Source: CAWJLS01 sp963843755 (GTDB lineage: Bacteria > Acidobacteriota > Thermoanaerobaculia > Multivoradales > DATKCC01). Taken from it: a DNA stretch of 64,000 bases. Below are positions 38,906 through 46,202 of the stretch, piece by piece. The stretch covers positions 62,001-126,000 of the forward strand of contig CAWJLS010000004.1 of NCBI GenBank assembly GCA_963843755.1. Reading direction: 5' to 3'. A program made the translations under genes and the position numbers. The notes under the pieces are model-generated. The model was given only the letters and a program-made list of their open reading frames with translations, was not told the origin of the DNA and made no database searches. Numbering within the stretch: position 1 is the first letter of the stretch; every line of letters begins with the position of its first letter.

Positions 38906-39226
38906 GTCGTCTTCGCCAGGTTTGCCGGGAGCGGACCGAGAGCCCCCGGCTTCAGGACGCCGCGCGTAGGCTGCACTGACGGGGAACAGCGCGCGGCTCG
39001 ACATGGACCGCGCCGGGCCGTGTGGCCGCGCGGACGGTCCCGCGAGCGCGGTCCATGACGCCTTCCACCGGGGGCTCTCGGTCCGCTCCACCATCCGAGG
39101 CGCTCGTTGCCGTGACTGGGTTGAGGGATCGATGGATGGTCCCGGGGACGACCTCCTCCGCCGGTCAGCGGACGCCCGAGACGCTGGGCGAGCTCTCGGC
39201 GAAGGGAGCTGGCTGAAGGAGCAGGG
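38906..39226. other. Intergenic stretch without a convincing gene
   Basis: About 320 bp between the tricorn terminator and the lysoplasmalogenase gene. Open frames here have no homology or ribosome site. It contains an 11-bp inverted repeat (CATGGACCGCG at 39002-39012 and its complement at 39047-39057) that could form a stem in RNA or be a regulator site. Confidence 0.5.
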
Positions 39227-39892
39227 ATGATGCCTGAGACGAGCGTGATCTTCTGCGGGATTCTGTTGATCGTTGCGGTGGCGGCTCTTGTGCTTTCGGA
39301 GGCACGGGGGTGGCGGGCCGGGGTGTGGCTGGCGAAGCCGGCGGCGAGCACGGTGTTCGTGGGTCTGGCGGTGGCGTCCGGGGCGCTGGAGTCTGTGTAC
39401 GGGCGGCTGGTGCTCCTCGCCTTGGTGCTCTCCTGGTTCGGAGACGTGCTGTTGATCCCCAAGAGCCGGGGGAGCTTCCTCGCGGGTCTCGGGAGCTTCC
39501 TTCTTGCCCATCTGGCGTTCGGTGCCGCGTTCCTGGCGAAGCCCCAGAGCGCTCTCCCCCTGGTCATCGGAGCGATCGCGATGGTGCTCGTCGGGATCGG
39601 GGTGCTCCGCTGGCTCTGGCCGCACCTTTCCGGCGCGCTCCGGCCGGCGGTCGCTGCCTACGTCGGCGCGATCTCGCTGATGGTGGCCCTCGCGGCGGGG
39701 ACGGCGGGGATGTCGAGGGGTGGGTTGCTCGTCGTGGCAGCGGTCGCGTTCGCCGCCTCGGACGTCTTCGTCGCTCGGCACCGGTTCGTCATGCCGTCGA
39801 TCGTCAACAAGGCGGTCGGTCTACCGCTCTACTACGCGGCGCAACTGGCTTTTGCCTTGAGTGTTTCGGCCTGGAGTGTCTCGGCCGGCTGA
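39227..39892 (+). CDS. Lysoplasmalogenase-like membrane protein (YhhN/TMEM86 family)
   Basis: 221 aa with about eight hydrophobic helices. Family landmarks include K-P-A-A-S-T near residue 37, S-W-F-G-D-V-L-L near 68 (the conserved Asp) and the C-terminal S-D-V-F-V-A-R-H-R-F with N-K-A-V-G-L-P-L-Y-Y-A-A-Q. These proteins hydrolyse the vinyl ether bond of lysoplasmalogens; the bacterial role is not settled. AAGGAG precedes two in-phase start codons (ATG at 39227 and 39230). It is convergent with the FrnE-like gene across 238 bp of GC-rich non-coding DNA. Confidence 0.88.
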   Translation: MMPETSVIFCGILLIVAVAALVLSEARGWRAGVWLAKPAASTVFVGLAVASGALESVYGRLVLLALVLSWFGDVLLIPKSRGSFLAGLGSFLLAHLAFGAAFLAKPQSALPLVIGAIAMVLVGIGVLRWLWPHLSGALRPAVAAYVGAISLMVALAAGTAGMSRGGLLVVAAVAFAASDVFVARHRFVMPSIVNKAVGLPLYYAAQLAFALSVSAWSVSAG

Positions 39893-40083
39893 GCTCTGGG
39901 TCATCGCGTTCTTGGCGAGGAGGTTGGCTGGCGCGGGTTCCTGGTGCCGGAGCTCCGCCGGGCCACGACGTCGACCCGGGCGGCGGTCTGAGGCCGGGGT
40001 CGGATCGTCCGCCCGCGCCGCCCGCGCCGCCCGCCCGGGGGGGTGTTGCGCCGTCGCGGCGGCCGGGCCAGACTGGAGTGGGG

Positions 40084-40109
40084 CGCGGGACCGGCGCCGC
40101 CGGCCCGCG
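40084..40109. terminator. GC-rich hairpin between convergent genes
   Basis: CGCGGG-A-CCGGC (40084-40095) pairs with GCCGGCCCGCG (40099-40109) with one bulged A and a 3-nt loop. It sits 21 bp past the stop of the minus-strand FrnE-like gene. No T-tract. Confidence 0.45.
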
Positions 40110-40130
40110 ACCCTCCTTCGGGCATCCCTT

Positions 40131-40757
40131 TCAGCGCCGCGCCGCCCCTGCCTGCGTCACCAGCTCCTCGAGCACCTCGTAGGGTTGCGCGCCGACCACG
40201 GCGAAGCCGGCGGCAGCGTAGGTGGGAACGCCGGTGACGCCCAGGTCGCGGGAGCGCTGCCAGTCCCGGTCCACCGCGTCGCGGAAGCTCCGCTCCTCGA
40301 GCACCCGGCGGGCCTCGTCCTCGGGGAGGCCGACGCCTCGCACCACCTCCAGCAGCACATCGATCAGCGAAATGTCCCGCGCTTCGGCGAAATAGGCGCG
40401 GAAGAGAGCGTCGTGGATCGCCGCCCCGCCGTCGACCGTCTCCGCCCATTTGCCCAGCTCCTGGGCCAGGCGGCTGTTGAAGGTGTGGGTGCGCTCGGCG
40501 TAGGGCAGGCCCGCCTCGGCGCAGAGCCGGGCCAGCCGCTCGTGCATCTCGGCGAACATCGCCTCCCGGCCGGCGAACAGCTCGGCGAGGGCGACGCCTT
40601 CCGGCGGCGTCTCCGGGTGGAGCGGGAAGTGGGTCAGCCGGGTGGCCAGGTCGTACTGCTCGACCAGTCGGTCGGTACGCACGGTACCGAGATAGCACCA
40701 CGGTCAGACGTAGTCGGAGAAGATCTCCAGCTCGACGGCTCGGGTCTCGTCACTCAT
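40131..40757 (-). CDS. DsbA/FrnE-family thiol-disulfide oxidoreductase with in-frame TGA at the redox Cys (candidate selenoprotein)
   Basis: 208 aa when the TGA at 40704-40706 is read as selenocysteine (U18). The ATG at 40757 follows CGAGGAG. The N-terminus reads L-E-I-F-S-D-Y-V-U-P-W-C-Y-L-G: FrnE/COG2761 proteins have C-P-W-C here, so the stop replaces exactly the first redox Cys. Downstream homology is intact: F-P-L-H-P-E-T-P, T-F-N-S-R-L-A-Q-E-L, G-V-T-G-V-P-T with the cis-Pro. A perfect hairpin with a GU-containing loop starts 13 nt after the TGA. A redox role is expected. The alternative is a simple Cys-to-stop mutation. Confidence 0.75.
40672..40690 (-). promoter_or_regulatory. Candidate bacterial SECIS hairpin
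   Basis: On the mRNA, TCGGTAC pairs with GTACCGA (7 bp, no mismatch) around the loop CGUGC. The loop begins 21 nt after the UGA and has G as its second base followed by U, meeting the usual bacterial SECIS rules (loop 16-37 nt downstream, G among the first two loop bases). The codons here (GGT, CGT, TAT) are unusual for this GC-rich genome, as expected if RNA structure constrains them. Confidence 0.62.
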
Positions 40758-40798
40758 CGGCTCTCCTCGGAGCGACCGTATCACCCGGCCGGCCCCGC

Positions 40799-40853
40799 CA
40801 TGACCGGTCATGAGCCGCCAGTGGCCGCCATCGGTCGCCAGCAGCCGCCAGCA
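40799..40853. promoter_or_regulatory. 14-bp palindrome and four 10-bp phased repeats in a divergent promoter region
   Basis: CATGACCGGTCATG (40799-40812) is a perfect palindrome, followed by four 10-bp units (GCCGCCAGTG, GCCGCCATCG, GTCGCCAGCA, GCCGCCAGCA; 40814-40853). They lie between the divergent FrnE-like (start 40757) and ATP-grasp (start 40901) genes. A 10-bp period puts each unit on the same helix face, as in multi-site operators. The regulator is unknown. Confidence 0.5.
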
Positions 40854-40900
40854 GTGCAATGGTCCCCGGGGCGCCTGCGCTACGATCCTCCGACCCACCC

Positions 40901-41935
40901 ATGACCGGAACCCCACGGACACGCCCCGTCTGCGCCTTCCTGTCCACCGACGACCTGGACGGCTTCTTTACCTACGACCGGCTCACGATCCCCTGCTTCG
41001 AGGAGCTGGGCTGGGCGGTGGAGGAGGTGCCGTGGCGCGCGGAGGCCCGGGGAACGGTCGACTGGTCGCGCTTTGCGGTCGTCGTCATCCGCACCCCCTG
41101 GGACTACCAGTCCGATCCGGCGGCGTTCATGGCGGTCCTCGAACGGATCGACGCGGCGACCCGGCTGGAGAACAGCCTGGCGCTCTGCCGCTGGAACCTG
41201 GAGAAGACCTATCTGCGGGACCTCGAGCAGCGGGGCGTCGAGATCGTTCCGACACTCTGGCGCCCTCCGGGCGCGCCGCTCGACCCGTCGGTCTTCGCCG
41301 CGCTGGACGCTCTCGACGCCCTCGATGGGAGGGGGCCGGTCGCCGAGATCGTGGTCAAGCCGGTCCTGAGCGCCAACGCCGACCGGACCCACCGGCTCGG
41401 ACGCGGCGATCTCCCCCGATCCGGGCAGAGGCCCGGGCAGGGCTTCGGGCAGGGCTTCGGGCAGGGCTCTGAGCAGGGCTCCGGGCAGAGCTTGGGCCAG
41501 GGCTTGGGCCAGGACTCGGGCCAGAGCTCGGGGGCGGCGTGGGCCGCGGCCGCGGCCGACCTGGCCGGCCGGGCGGCCATGATCCAGCCGTTTCTGCCCG
41601 CGATCGTCACCGAGGGCGAGTACTCCGTCTTCGTCTTCGACGGCGTGCCGAGCCACGCCGTTCTCAAGACCCCCGGCCCCGGCGACTTCCGGGTCCAGGA
41701 GGAGCACGGTGGGCAGATCCGCACCGTCACCCCGGAGCCCGCGCTCGTCGCCGCCGGAGAGAGCGTCCTCGCCGCCCTCGAAGAGACCCCGCTCTACGCC
41801 CGGGCCGACTTCGTCCGTCACCGCGGCCGCTTCCTGCTCATGGAGCTCGAGCTGATCGAACCCTCCCTTTACTTCCCCTACGATCCGGCCTCCCCGCGGC
41901 GCTTCGCCGAGGCGACCGTACGCCGGGCGGGCTGA
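40901..41935 (+). CDS. ATP-grasp domain protein, substrate unknown
   Basis: 344 aa from the ATG at 40901. Sequence such as V-V-V-I-R-T-P-W-D-Y, N-L-E-K-T-Y-L-R-D-L, E-I-V-V-K-P-V-L-S-A-N, M-I-Q-P-F-L-P and L-L-M-E-L-E-L-I-E-P-S-L-Y-F matches RimK/DcsG-like ATP-grasp ligases, with the metal-binding Glu near E-L-E. These join a carboxylate to an amine via acyl phosphate. A 45-residue Gly/Gln/Ser repeat tract (encoded 41420-41535) interrupts the nucleotide-binding region. TACGAT at 40881-40886 lies 14 nt before the start and there is no ribosome site, suggesting a near-leaderless message. Divergent from the FrnE-like gene. Confidence 0.82.
   Translation: MTGTPRTRPVCAFLSTDDLDGFFTYDRLTIPCFEELGWAVEEVPWRAEARGTVDWSRFAVVVIRTPWDYQSDPAAFMAVLERIDAATRLENSLALCRWNLEKTYLRDLEQRGVEIVPTLWRPPGAPLDPSVFAALDALDALDGRGPVAEIVVKPVLSANADRTHRLGRGDLPRSGQRPGQGFGQGFGQGSEQGSGQSLGQGLGQDSGQSSGAAWAAAAADLAGRAAMIQPFLPAIVTEGEYSVFVFDGVPSHAVLKTPGPGDFRVQEEHGGQIRTVTPEPALVAAGESVLAALEETPLYARADFVRHRGRFLLMELELIEPSLYFPYDPASPRRFAEATVRRAG
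41425..41532 (+). repeat. 12-bp imperfect tandem repeat in the ATP-grasp gene
   Basis: About nine units related to GGGCAGGGCTTC encode G-Q-G-F/S/L repeats. It stays in frame throughout and lies between conserved ATP-grasp segments. Confidence 0.9.
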
Positions 41936-41957
41936 GGAGTCGTCTCGGTCGATGTGG

Positions 41958-41970
41958 TAGCATCTGATGC
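41958..41970 (+). promoter_or_regulatory. VapB promoter -10 and operator-like palindrome
   Basis: TAGCAT (41958-41963) lies 7 bp before the antitoxin ATG and overlaps GCATC-T-GATGC (41960-41970), an 11-bp palindrome abutting the start codon. This fits autoregulation by the antitoxin and a leaderless message. Confidence 0.5.
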
Positions 41971-42231
41971 ATGCGCACCACGCTGAACATCGCCGACGAC
42001 GTCCTGATCGCCGTCAAGGAGCGGGCGCGCCGCGAGAGGCGGCCGGCCGGCGAGGTGCTGTCGGACCTGGCGCGGGAAGCGCTCACCGGCGGTCCGCGGC
42101 CCGGCCGCGGCCCGTTCGCCGACGAGATCGCCGAGCGGGAGAGCTTCTTCGGCTTCGAGCCGCTACCGCACCGGGGGCCGGCGGTGTCGAACGATCTGAT
42201 CGACCGCCTGCGCGAGGACGAGCCGGAGTGA
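41971..42231 (+). CDS. vapB: Type II antitoxin, ribbon-helix-helix (VapB-like)
   Basis: 86 aa. The N-terminus M-R-T-T-L-N-I-A-D-D-V-L-I-A-V-K-E-R-A is a ribbon-helix-helix DNA-binding domain of the VapB/CopG kind, followed by E-V-L-S-D-L-A-R-E-A-L. The C-terminal half (F-F-G-F-E-P-L-P) is the toxin-wrapping tail. It neutralises the PIN toxin encoded by the overlapping next gene and likely represses the operon through the palindrome at its start. There is no ribosome site; the -10 lies 7 bp upstream. Confidence 0.88.
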   Translation: MRTTLNIADDVLIAVKERARRERRPAGEVLSDLAREALTGGPRPGRGPFADEIAERESFFGFEPLPHRGPAVSNDLIDRLREDEPE

Positions 42232-42659
42232 TGCGCGCCCTTCTGGACGTCAACGTGCTCATCGCGCTCCTGGACGCCGACCACATCGATCACTGGCGAG
42301 CTCGCGACTGGCTCGGAGCGGAGATCGGCCACGGCTGGGCCTCGTGCGCCATCACCCAGAACGGCGCGGTGCGCATCCTCAGCCAGCCGCAGTACCCGAG
42401 CCCGGTTCCGGTAGCCGAGGCCGCCGATCGCCTCCACCGCGCTACGGCGAGCTCGCACCACGAGTTCTGGTCGTCCGAGGTGAGCTTTCTGGATCGAGGC
42501 CTGGTCGACAGATCCCGGGTTCACGGGCCGCGCCAGGTCACCGATGTCTATCTCTTGGCGCTCGCCGTCCACCAGGGTGGCCGGTTCGTGACGTTCGACG
42601 GCCGGATCTCCCTGGAGGCCGTGCCCGGTGCCGAGCCTCGGCACCTGCTGGTGCTGTAG
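42231..42659 (+). CDS. vapC: VapC-type PIN-domain toxin ribonuclease
   Basis: 142 aa from the ATG at 42231, overlapping the antitoxin stop by one base (TGATG). The PIN domain begins L-L-D-V-N-V-L-I-A-L-L-D with the first metal-binding Asp (D6) and includes Q-V-T-D-V-Y-L-L-A-L-A-V near 105 and V-T-F-D-G-R-I near 123, holding later Asp residues. The second position, often Glu (T-E-N-G), is Gln here (I-T-Q-N-G), as in some relatives. VapC proteins cleave tRNA or rRNA when released from VapB. Confidence 0.88.
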   Translation: MRALLDVNVLIALLDADHIDHWRARDWLGAEIGHGWASCAITQNGAVRILSQPQYPSPVPVAEAADRLHRATASSHHEFWSSEVSFLDRGLVDRSRVHGPRQVTDVYLLALAVHQGGRFVTFDGRISLEAVPGAEPRHLLVL

Positions 42660-42731
42660 GAGTCTGGGGCACCCCCCGCAGACGCTGACACCCCCTTTCC
42701 GTCCAGAGAGAGCCCGCGGGCCCGCGTCGGC

Positions 42732-42758
42732 TGTCACACTCTTCCGTTCCCGTCCGTC
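42732..42758 (+). promoter_or_regulatory. ECF41-type promoter upstream of the sigma factor gene
   Basis: TGTCACA (42732-42738), exactly 16 nt, then CGTC (42755-42758): a full match to the known ECF41 consensus TGTCACA-N16-CGTC. It is 48 bp before the sigma gene ATG, so the sigma factor may activate itself. Confidence 0.75.
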
Positions 42759-42805
42759 TTCCTTCCCGCGGGCCTCCGGCCCCATGGAGGAGAATCGGAC
42801 GAGCG

Positions 42806-43714
42806 ATGGACGAAACGGCGACACTGTTCGAGGCAGAGCGGCCGCGGCTGTTCGGGGCGGCCTACCGGATGGTCGGCTCCCGGGTGGAGGCCGAGGATCT
42901 GGTGCAGGAGGCCTTCCTCCGCTGGCAGCGGGCCGAGCCCGGCCAGGTGCGCAACCCCCAGGCGTGGTTGGTGACCGCGGTGACCCGGCTGGCGATCGAT
43001 CGCCTCCGCTCGCTCAAGACGGAGCGGGAGGCGTACCGCGGCCCCTGGCTGCCCGAGCCGCTGATCGGCCACGAGGCGCCGGCGCCCGACCGGCGGATCG
43101 AGCTGCGCGACGACCTCTCCATGGCCTTCCTGGCCCTGCTCGAACGCCTCGGTCCGGAGGAGCGGGCGATCTTCCTGCTGCGGGACGTCTTCGAGCTGGA
43201 CTACCCGGTGATCGCCGACGCCCTCGGCCGGAGCGTCGAGGCGTGCCGCCAGGCGGTCCACCGGGCGCGGGGCCGCGTGGCGAGCGAGCGCAAGCGCTTC
43301 GAGGTCACCGAGGGCGAGCGGCTCCGGCTGCTCGAACGCTTCCAGGAGGCCGTCGCGACCCGCGACGAGGACCGCCTGCTCGACCTCTTCGCCCCGGACG
43401 CCGAGTGGACGTCCGACGGTGGCGATCAGGTCCAGGCGGCGCGCCGGGTGATCCACGGGGCGGACCGGATCTCCCGTCTGGTCCTCGGGGTGACGAAGAA
43501 GTTCTGCGTCCCCGGGGTCACCCGCCGCCTGGGGTCCGTCAACGGTCAGGCGGCGCTGCTGCTCGAGCTCGACGGCCGGATCGTCGGTGCCCTGTCGGTC
43601 GCGACCGACGGTGAGCGCATCGTGCGCGTCGACCACGTGCTCAACCCGGACAAGCTCGGCGCTCCTCCCGGCGGGGCTGTCACGGACGCGGGGCCTCCTC
43701 CGTCTACCCGGTGA
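42806..43714 (+). CDS. ECF41-group RNA polymerase sigma factor with SnoaL-like C-terminal domain
   Basis: 302 aa. Sigma region 2 (about 10-75: A-Y-R-M-V-G-S-R-V-E-A-E-D-L-V-Q-E-A-F) and region 4 (about 110-165: L-G-P-E-E-R-A-I-F-L-L-R-D-V-F) are followed by a SnoaL-like domain carrying S-D-G-G near 207 and the terminal N-P-D-K-L near 284. Both motifs are features of ECF41 factors, where the fused domain controls activity in place of an anti-sigma factor. The next gene is an AhpD-like protein, the usual partner. Matching promoters precede both genes. Confidence 0.92.
   Translation: MDETATLFEAERPRLFGAAYRMVGSRVEAEDLVQEAFLRWQRAEPGQVRNPQAWLVTAVTRLAIDRLRSLKTEREAYRGPWLPEPLIGHEAPAPDRRIELRDDLSMAFLALLERLGPEERAIFLLRDVFELDYPVIADALGRSVEACRQAVHRARGRVASERKRFEVTEGERLRLLERFQEAVATRDEDRLLDLFAPDAEWTSDGGDQVQAARRVIHGADRISRLVLGVTKKFCVPGVTRRLGSVNGQAALLLELDGRIVGALSVATDGERIVRVDHVLNPDKLGAPPGGAVTDAGPPPSTR
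43678..43704 (+). promoter_or_regulatory. ECF41-type promoter for the AhpD-like gene, inside the sigma gene
   Basis: TGTCACG (43678-43684), 16 nt, CGTC (43701-43704): one mismatch to the ECF41 consensus. It lies within the last codons of the sigma gene, 71 bp before the AhpD-like ATG. Confidence 0.65.
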
Positions 43715-43774
43715 GACCGCGCGGGCGACGATGCCCGGGCGGACGAACCGAAACCCTGACAGAGGAGATCCCCC

Positions 43775-44233
43775 ATGGATCCACGCATCAAGGTCGCCGA
43801 CTTCCAGAGCGCCGCCACCACGCAAGCCATGTTCGCCCTCGAACAGGCGGTCCGCACGAGTGGGCTCGAGCACTCCCTGCTCGAGCTGGTCAAGATCCGT
43901 GCCTCGCAGATCAACGGCTGCGCCTACTGCATCGACATGCACACCAAGGACGCCCGGGCCGCGGGCGAGACCGAGCAGCGGATCTACGCCCTGAGCGCCT
44001 GGCGCGAGACCCCGTTCTTCACCGACCGCGAGCGCGCGGCCCTCGCCTGGGCCGAGGCGGTGACGCGGCTCGGCGAGGACGGCGTGTCCGACGCCCTCTA
44101 CGACGAGGCCTGCGGCGCCTTCGAAGAGGGCGAGCTGGTCTCGCTGACCTTCGCGGTCATGGCGATCAACTCCTGGAACCGCCTGTCGATCGCGTTCCGC
44201 GCCGTTGCCGGAACCTACCGGGTCGCGGCCTGA
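43775..44233 (+). CDS. AhpD-like carboxymuconolactone decarboxylase-family protein
   Basis: 152 aa. The redox motif N-G-C-A-Y-C-I-D-M-H has C49, C52 and H56, the C-x2-C-x3-H active site of AhpD-type peroxidases. L-E-L-V-K-I-R-A-S-Q and the all-helical composition agree. ACAGAGGAG precedes the ATG. It is the standard target of ECF41 sigma factors (carboxymuconolactone decarboxylase, oxidoreductase or epimerase). The promoter at 43678-43704 allows transcription apart from the sigma gene. Likely a thiol-dependent peroxide or organic substrate reductase. Confidence 0.9.
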   Translation: MDPRIKVADFQSAATTQAMFALEQAVRTSGLEHSLLELVKIRASQINGCAYCIDMHTKDARAAGETEQRIYALSAWRETPFFTDRERAALAWAEAVTRLGEDGVSDALYDEACGAFEEGELVSLTFAVMAINSWNRLSIAFRAVAGTYRVAA

Positions 44234-44258
44234 CGTCCACCCTCTTGGTTCCTCCGCA

Positions 44259-44283
44259 CTGCCGGGTATCGGGTGTCCGGCAG
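44259..44283. terminator. Short hairpin between convergent genes
   Basis: CTGCCGG (44259-44265) pairs with CCGGCAG (44277-44283) around an 11-nt loop in the 55-bp gap between the AhpD-like and amidase genes. Confidence 0.4.
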
Positions 44284-44288
44284 CGCGG

Positions 44289-46088
44289 TCATCGCGGAAG
44301 GGCGCTCGTCACCGCCCGTTCCTGTCCCGCAGCCTCCCGCAGCCGCTCGTAGCCGGACGCGATCTCGATCAGCGTCGGCTCGGACAGGGCCGGGCCGAAG
44401 ATCGACAGGCCGACCGGAAGGCCGTGGACGGTGCCCATGGGAAGCGTCAGGTTGGGGTAGCCGGCGACGGCCGGGAAGGTCGAGCTGCCGCCGACGAAGT
44501 GGTCGCCGTCGATCAGGTCGATCTTCCAGGCCGGCGCGCCGGTCGGGGCGATCAGGGCGTCGAGCCCGTGCTCGCGGACCAGCCGGTCGATGCCGTCCTC
44601 GCGGGTCGCCTTCCGGACGAGGGCCAGCGCCTTCCGGTAGGTCTCGGAGTCGAGGCCGTCGGTCTCCTGGGCCTGCTCGAAGATGTCCTGGCCGAACCAG
44701 GGCATCTCCAGCTCGGGATGGCTCCGATTGAACAGGATCAGTTGATCCAGGGTGAACCGGGCGAGGTCCTCGCTCGGCAAGGAGGCGAAGTAGGTGTCGA
44801 GGTCCGCCTTGAGCTCGTAGAGCAGGACGTCGAAGCTCGCCTTGCCGAACCCTTCCGGCCGCTCGAAGGCCAGGTTGTCGACGATCGTCGCGCCGCCCCG
44901 CTTCAGATCGTCGATCGCCTGGTCGAACAGGACGTCGACCTCGGAGTGGTAGCCGGCCAGGGAACGGACCACGCCGATCCGCTTGCCGCGCACCCCGTCC
45001 GGCCCGAGATGGGCCGCGAGGTCGCGGTCGAAGGCGTCGGGTGCCTGCTCGCCGAGGGCGACCGTGGCCGGGTCCGCGGGGTCCGGTCCGGCCATCGCCT
45101 CGAGCAGGGTGACCGCGTCGGCCAGCGTGCGCCCCAGGGCGCCGGCGGTGTCCTGGGAGTGGGAGATCGGCACGATGTAGGTGCGGCTGACCAGTCCCAC
45201 CGTCGGCTTGATCCCGACCACGCCGTTGACCGACGCGGGGCAGACCACCGAGCCGTTGGTCTCGGTGCCGACCGCGATGGGGACGTAGCCGGCAGCGATC
45301 CCGGCCGCCGAGCCGGAGCTCGACCCACAGGGGCTGCGGGTCGGGTCGAGAGGATTGCGGGTCTGACCGCCGACGGCGCTCCAGCCGCTCGACGAGCGGT
45401 CCGAGCGGATGTTGGCCCACTCGCTGAGGTTCGCCTTGCCCAGGATCACCGCCCCGGCGTCGCGCAGCCGGGCGACCAGCGGTGCGTCCCGGCCGGTGAT
45501 GTTGTCCGTCAGGGCGAGGGAGCCGGCGGTGGTCGGCTGGTCGGCGGTCTCGATGTTGTCCTTGATCAGGACCGGGATGCCCAAGAGCGGCCGGCGCGGC
45601 GGGTGGGGTCGATTCGGCCGGTCCGCGGTGCCCGGGTCGTCGGAACCGCCCCCGGTTTCGGGATCGGCGGGACCGGCGGGACCGGCGGAACCGGCGGAAC
45701 CGGCGAGCTCCCGGTCGATCCGCCGTGCCTGGTCGAGCGCCGTCGGGTCGACCGCGATCACCGCGTGGAGCTGGCCGTCCAGGGCCGCGATCCGGTCGAG
45801 GGCGGCCCGGGTCAGCGCCTCGGCGCTCAGGTCGCCCGAGCGGATCAGCTCCTCGAGTGCCGCCACGTCGCCGTGGGCCAGCCACCAGGCGGCGCCGTGG
45901 ACACTCCGCTCCCGCTGATCCCCCGCTTCCCGCTGGCTCTCCTTACCCGGAGGCGCCGCCGTGCCAACCGCGTCGGCCGCACCGGTCGCAGAGAGACCCG
46001 GGTAGGCGAGCATCGCGAGGGCGATGACCGCGGCGAGTCGCCGGCTGCGTCCGCGCCTTGCGCGGACCGATCTCCTCTCCGAACCCAT
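44289..46088 (-). CDS. Exported amidase-signature family hydrolase
   Basis: 599 aa from the ATG at 46088 (AAAGGAG site); a longer frame to 46553 is rejected because it enters the divergent gene. A signal peptide (A-A-V-I-A-L-A-M-L-A-Y-P-G-L-S-A) leads to a catalytic domain with L-I-K-D-N-I (Lys), C-G-S-S-S-G-S-A-A-G (cis-Ser) and E-T-N-G-S-V-V-C-P-A (nucleophile Ser), the Ser-cisSer-Lys triad. The variant with V-V-C-P-A-S and S-H-S-Q-D-T-A-G belongs to secreted peptide-amidase-like enzymes. A 9-bp repeat (45666-45706) encodes a Gly/Ser/Ala/Pro insert near residue 130. Confidence 0.9.
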   Translation of the reverse strand: MGSERRSVRARRGRSRRLAAVIALAMLAYPGLSATGAADAVGTAAPPGKESQREAGDQRERSVHGAAWWLAHGDVAALEELIRSGDLSAEALTRAALDRIAALDGQLHAVIAVDPTALDQARRIDRELAGSAGSAGPAGPADPETGGGSDDPGTADRPNRPHPPRRPLLGIPVLIKDNIETADQPTTAGSLALTDNITGRDAPLVARLRDAGAVILGKANLSEWANIRSDRSSSGWSAVGGQTRNPLDPTRSPCGSSSGSAAGIAAGYVPIAVGTETNGSVVCPASVNGVVGIKPTVGLVSRTYIVPISHSQDTAGALGRTLADAVTLLEAMAGPDPADPATVALGEQAPDAFDRDLAAHLGPDGVRGKRIGVVRSLAGYHSEVDVLFDQAIDDLKRGGATIVDNLAFERPEGFGKASFDVLLYELKADLDTYFASLPSEDLARFTLDQLILFNRSHPELEMPWFGQDIFEQAQETDGLDSETYRKALALVRKATREDGIDRLVREHGLDALIAPTGAPAWKIDLIDGDHFVGGSSTFPAVAGYPNLTLPMGTVHGLPVGLSIFGPALSEPTLIEIASGYERLREAAGQERAVTSALPR

Positions 46089-46202
46089 GGCAGCTCCTTT
46101 CCGGTTGGTGGCGGAGCGGATTCTACCGGCCGCGCGATGGGCTCCTTCTCCGGCGCGAGCTCTTCGAGTGCACCGTGTCTGCGGGGGGCGTAAAATAGAT
46201 GG

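Noticed and set aside
40010..40056. CGCCCG-rich repeat as a possible coding tract
   Set aside because: It lies in the non-coding gap between convergent genes and no supported frame crosses it.
40704..40922. Treating the FrnE-like locus as two separate short genes divided by a stop codon
   Set aside because: The split falls exactly at the C-P-W-C motif, both sides belong to one family and the frame does not change; readthrough as selenocysteine is the simpler explanation, though a nonsense mutation remains possible.
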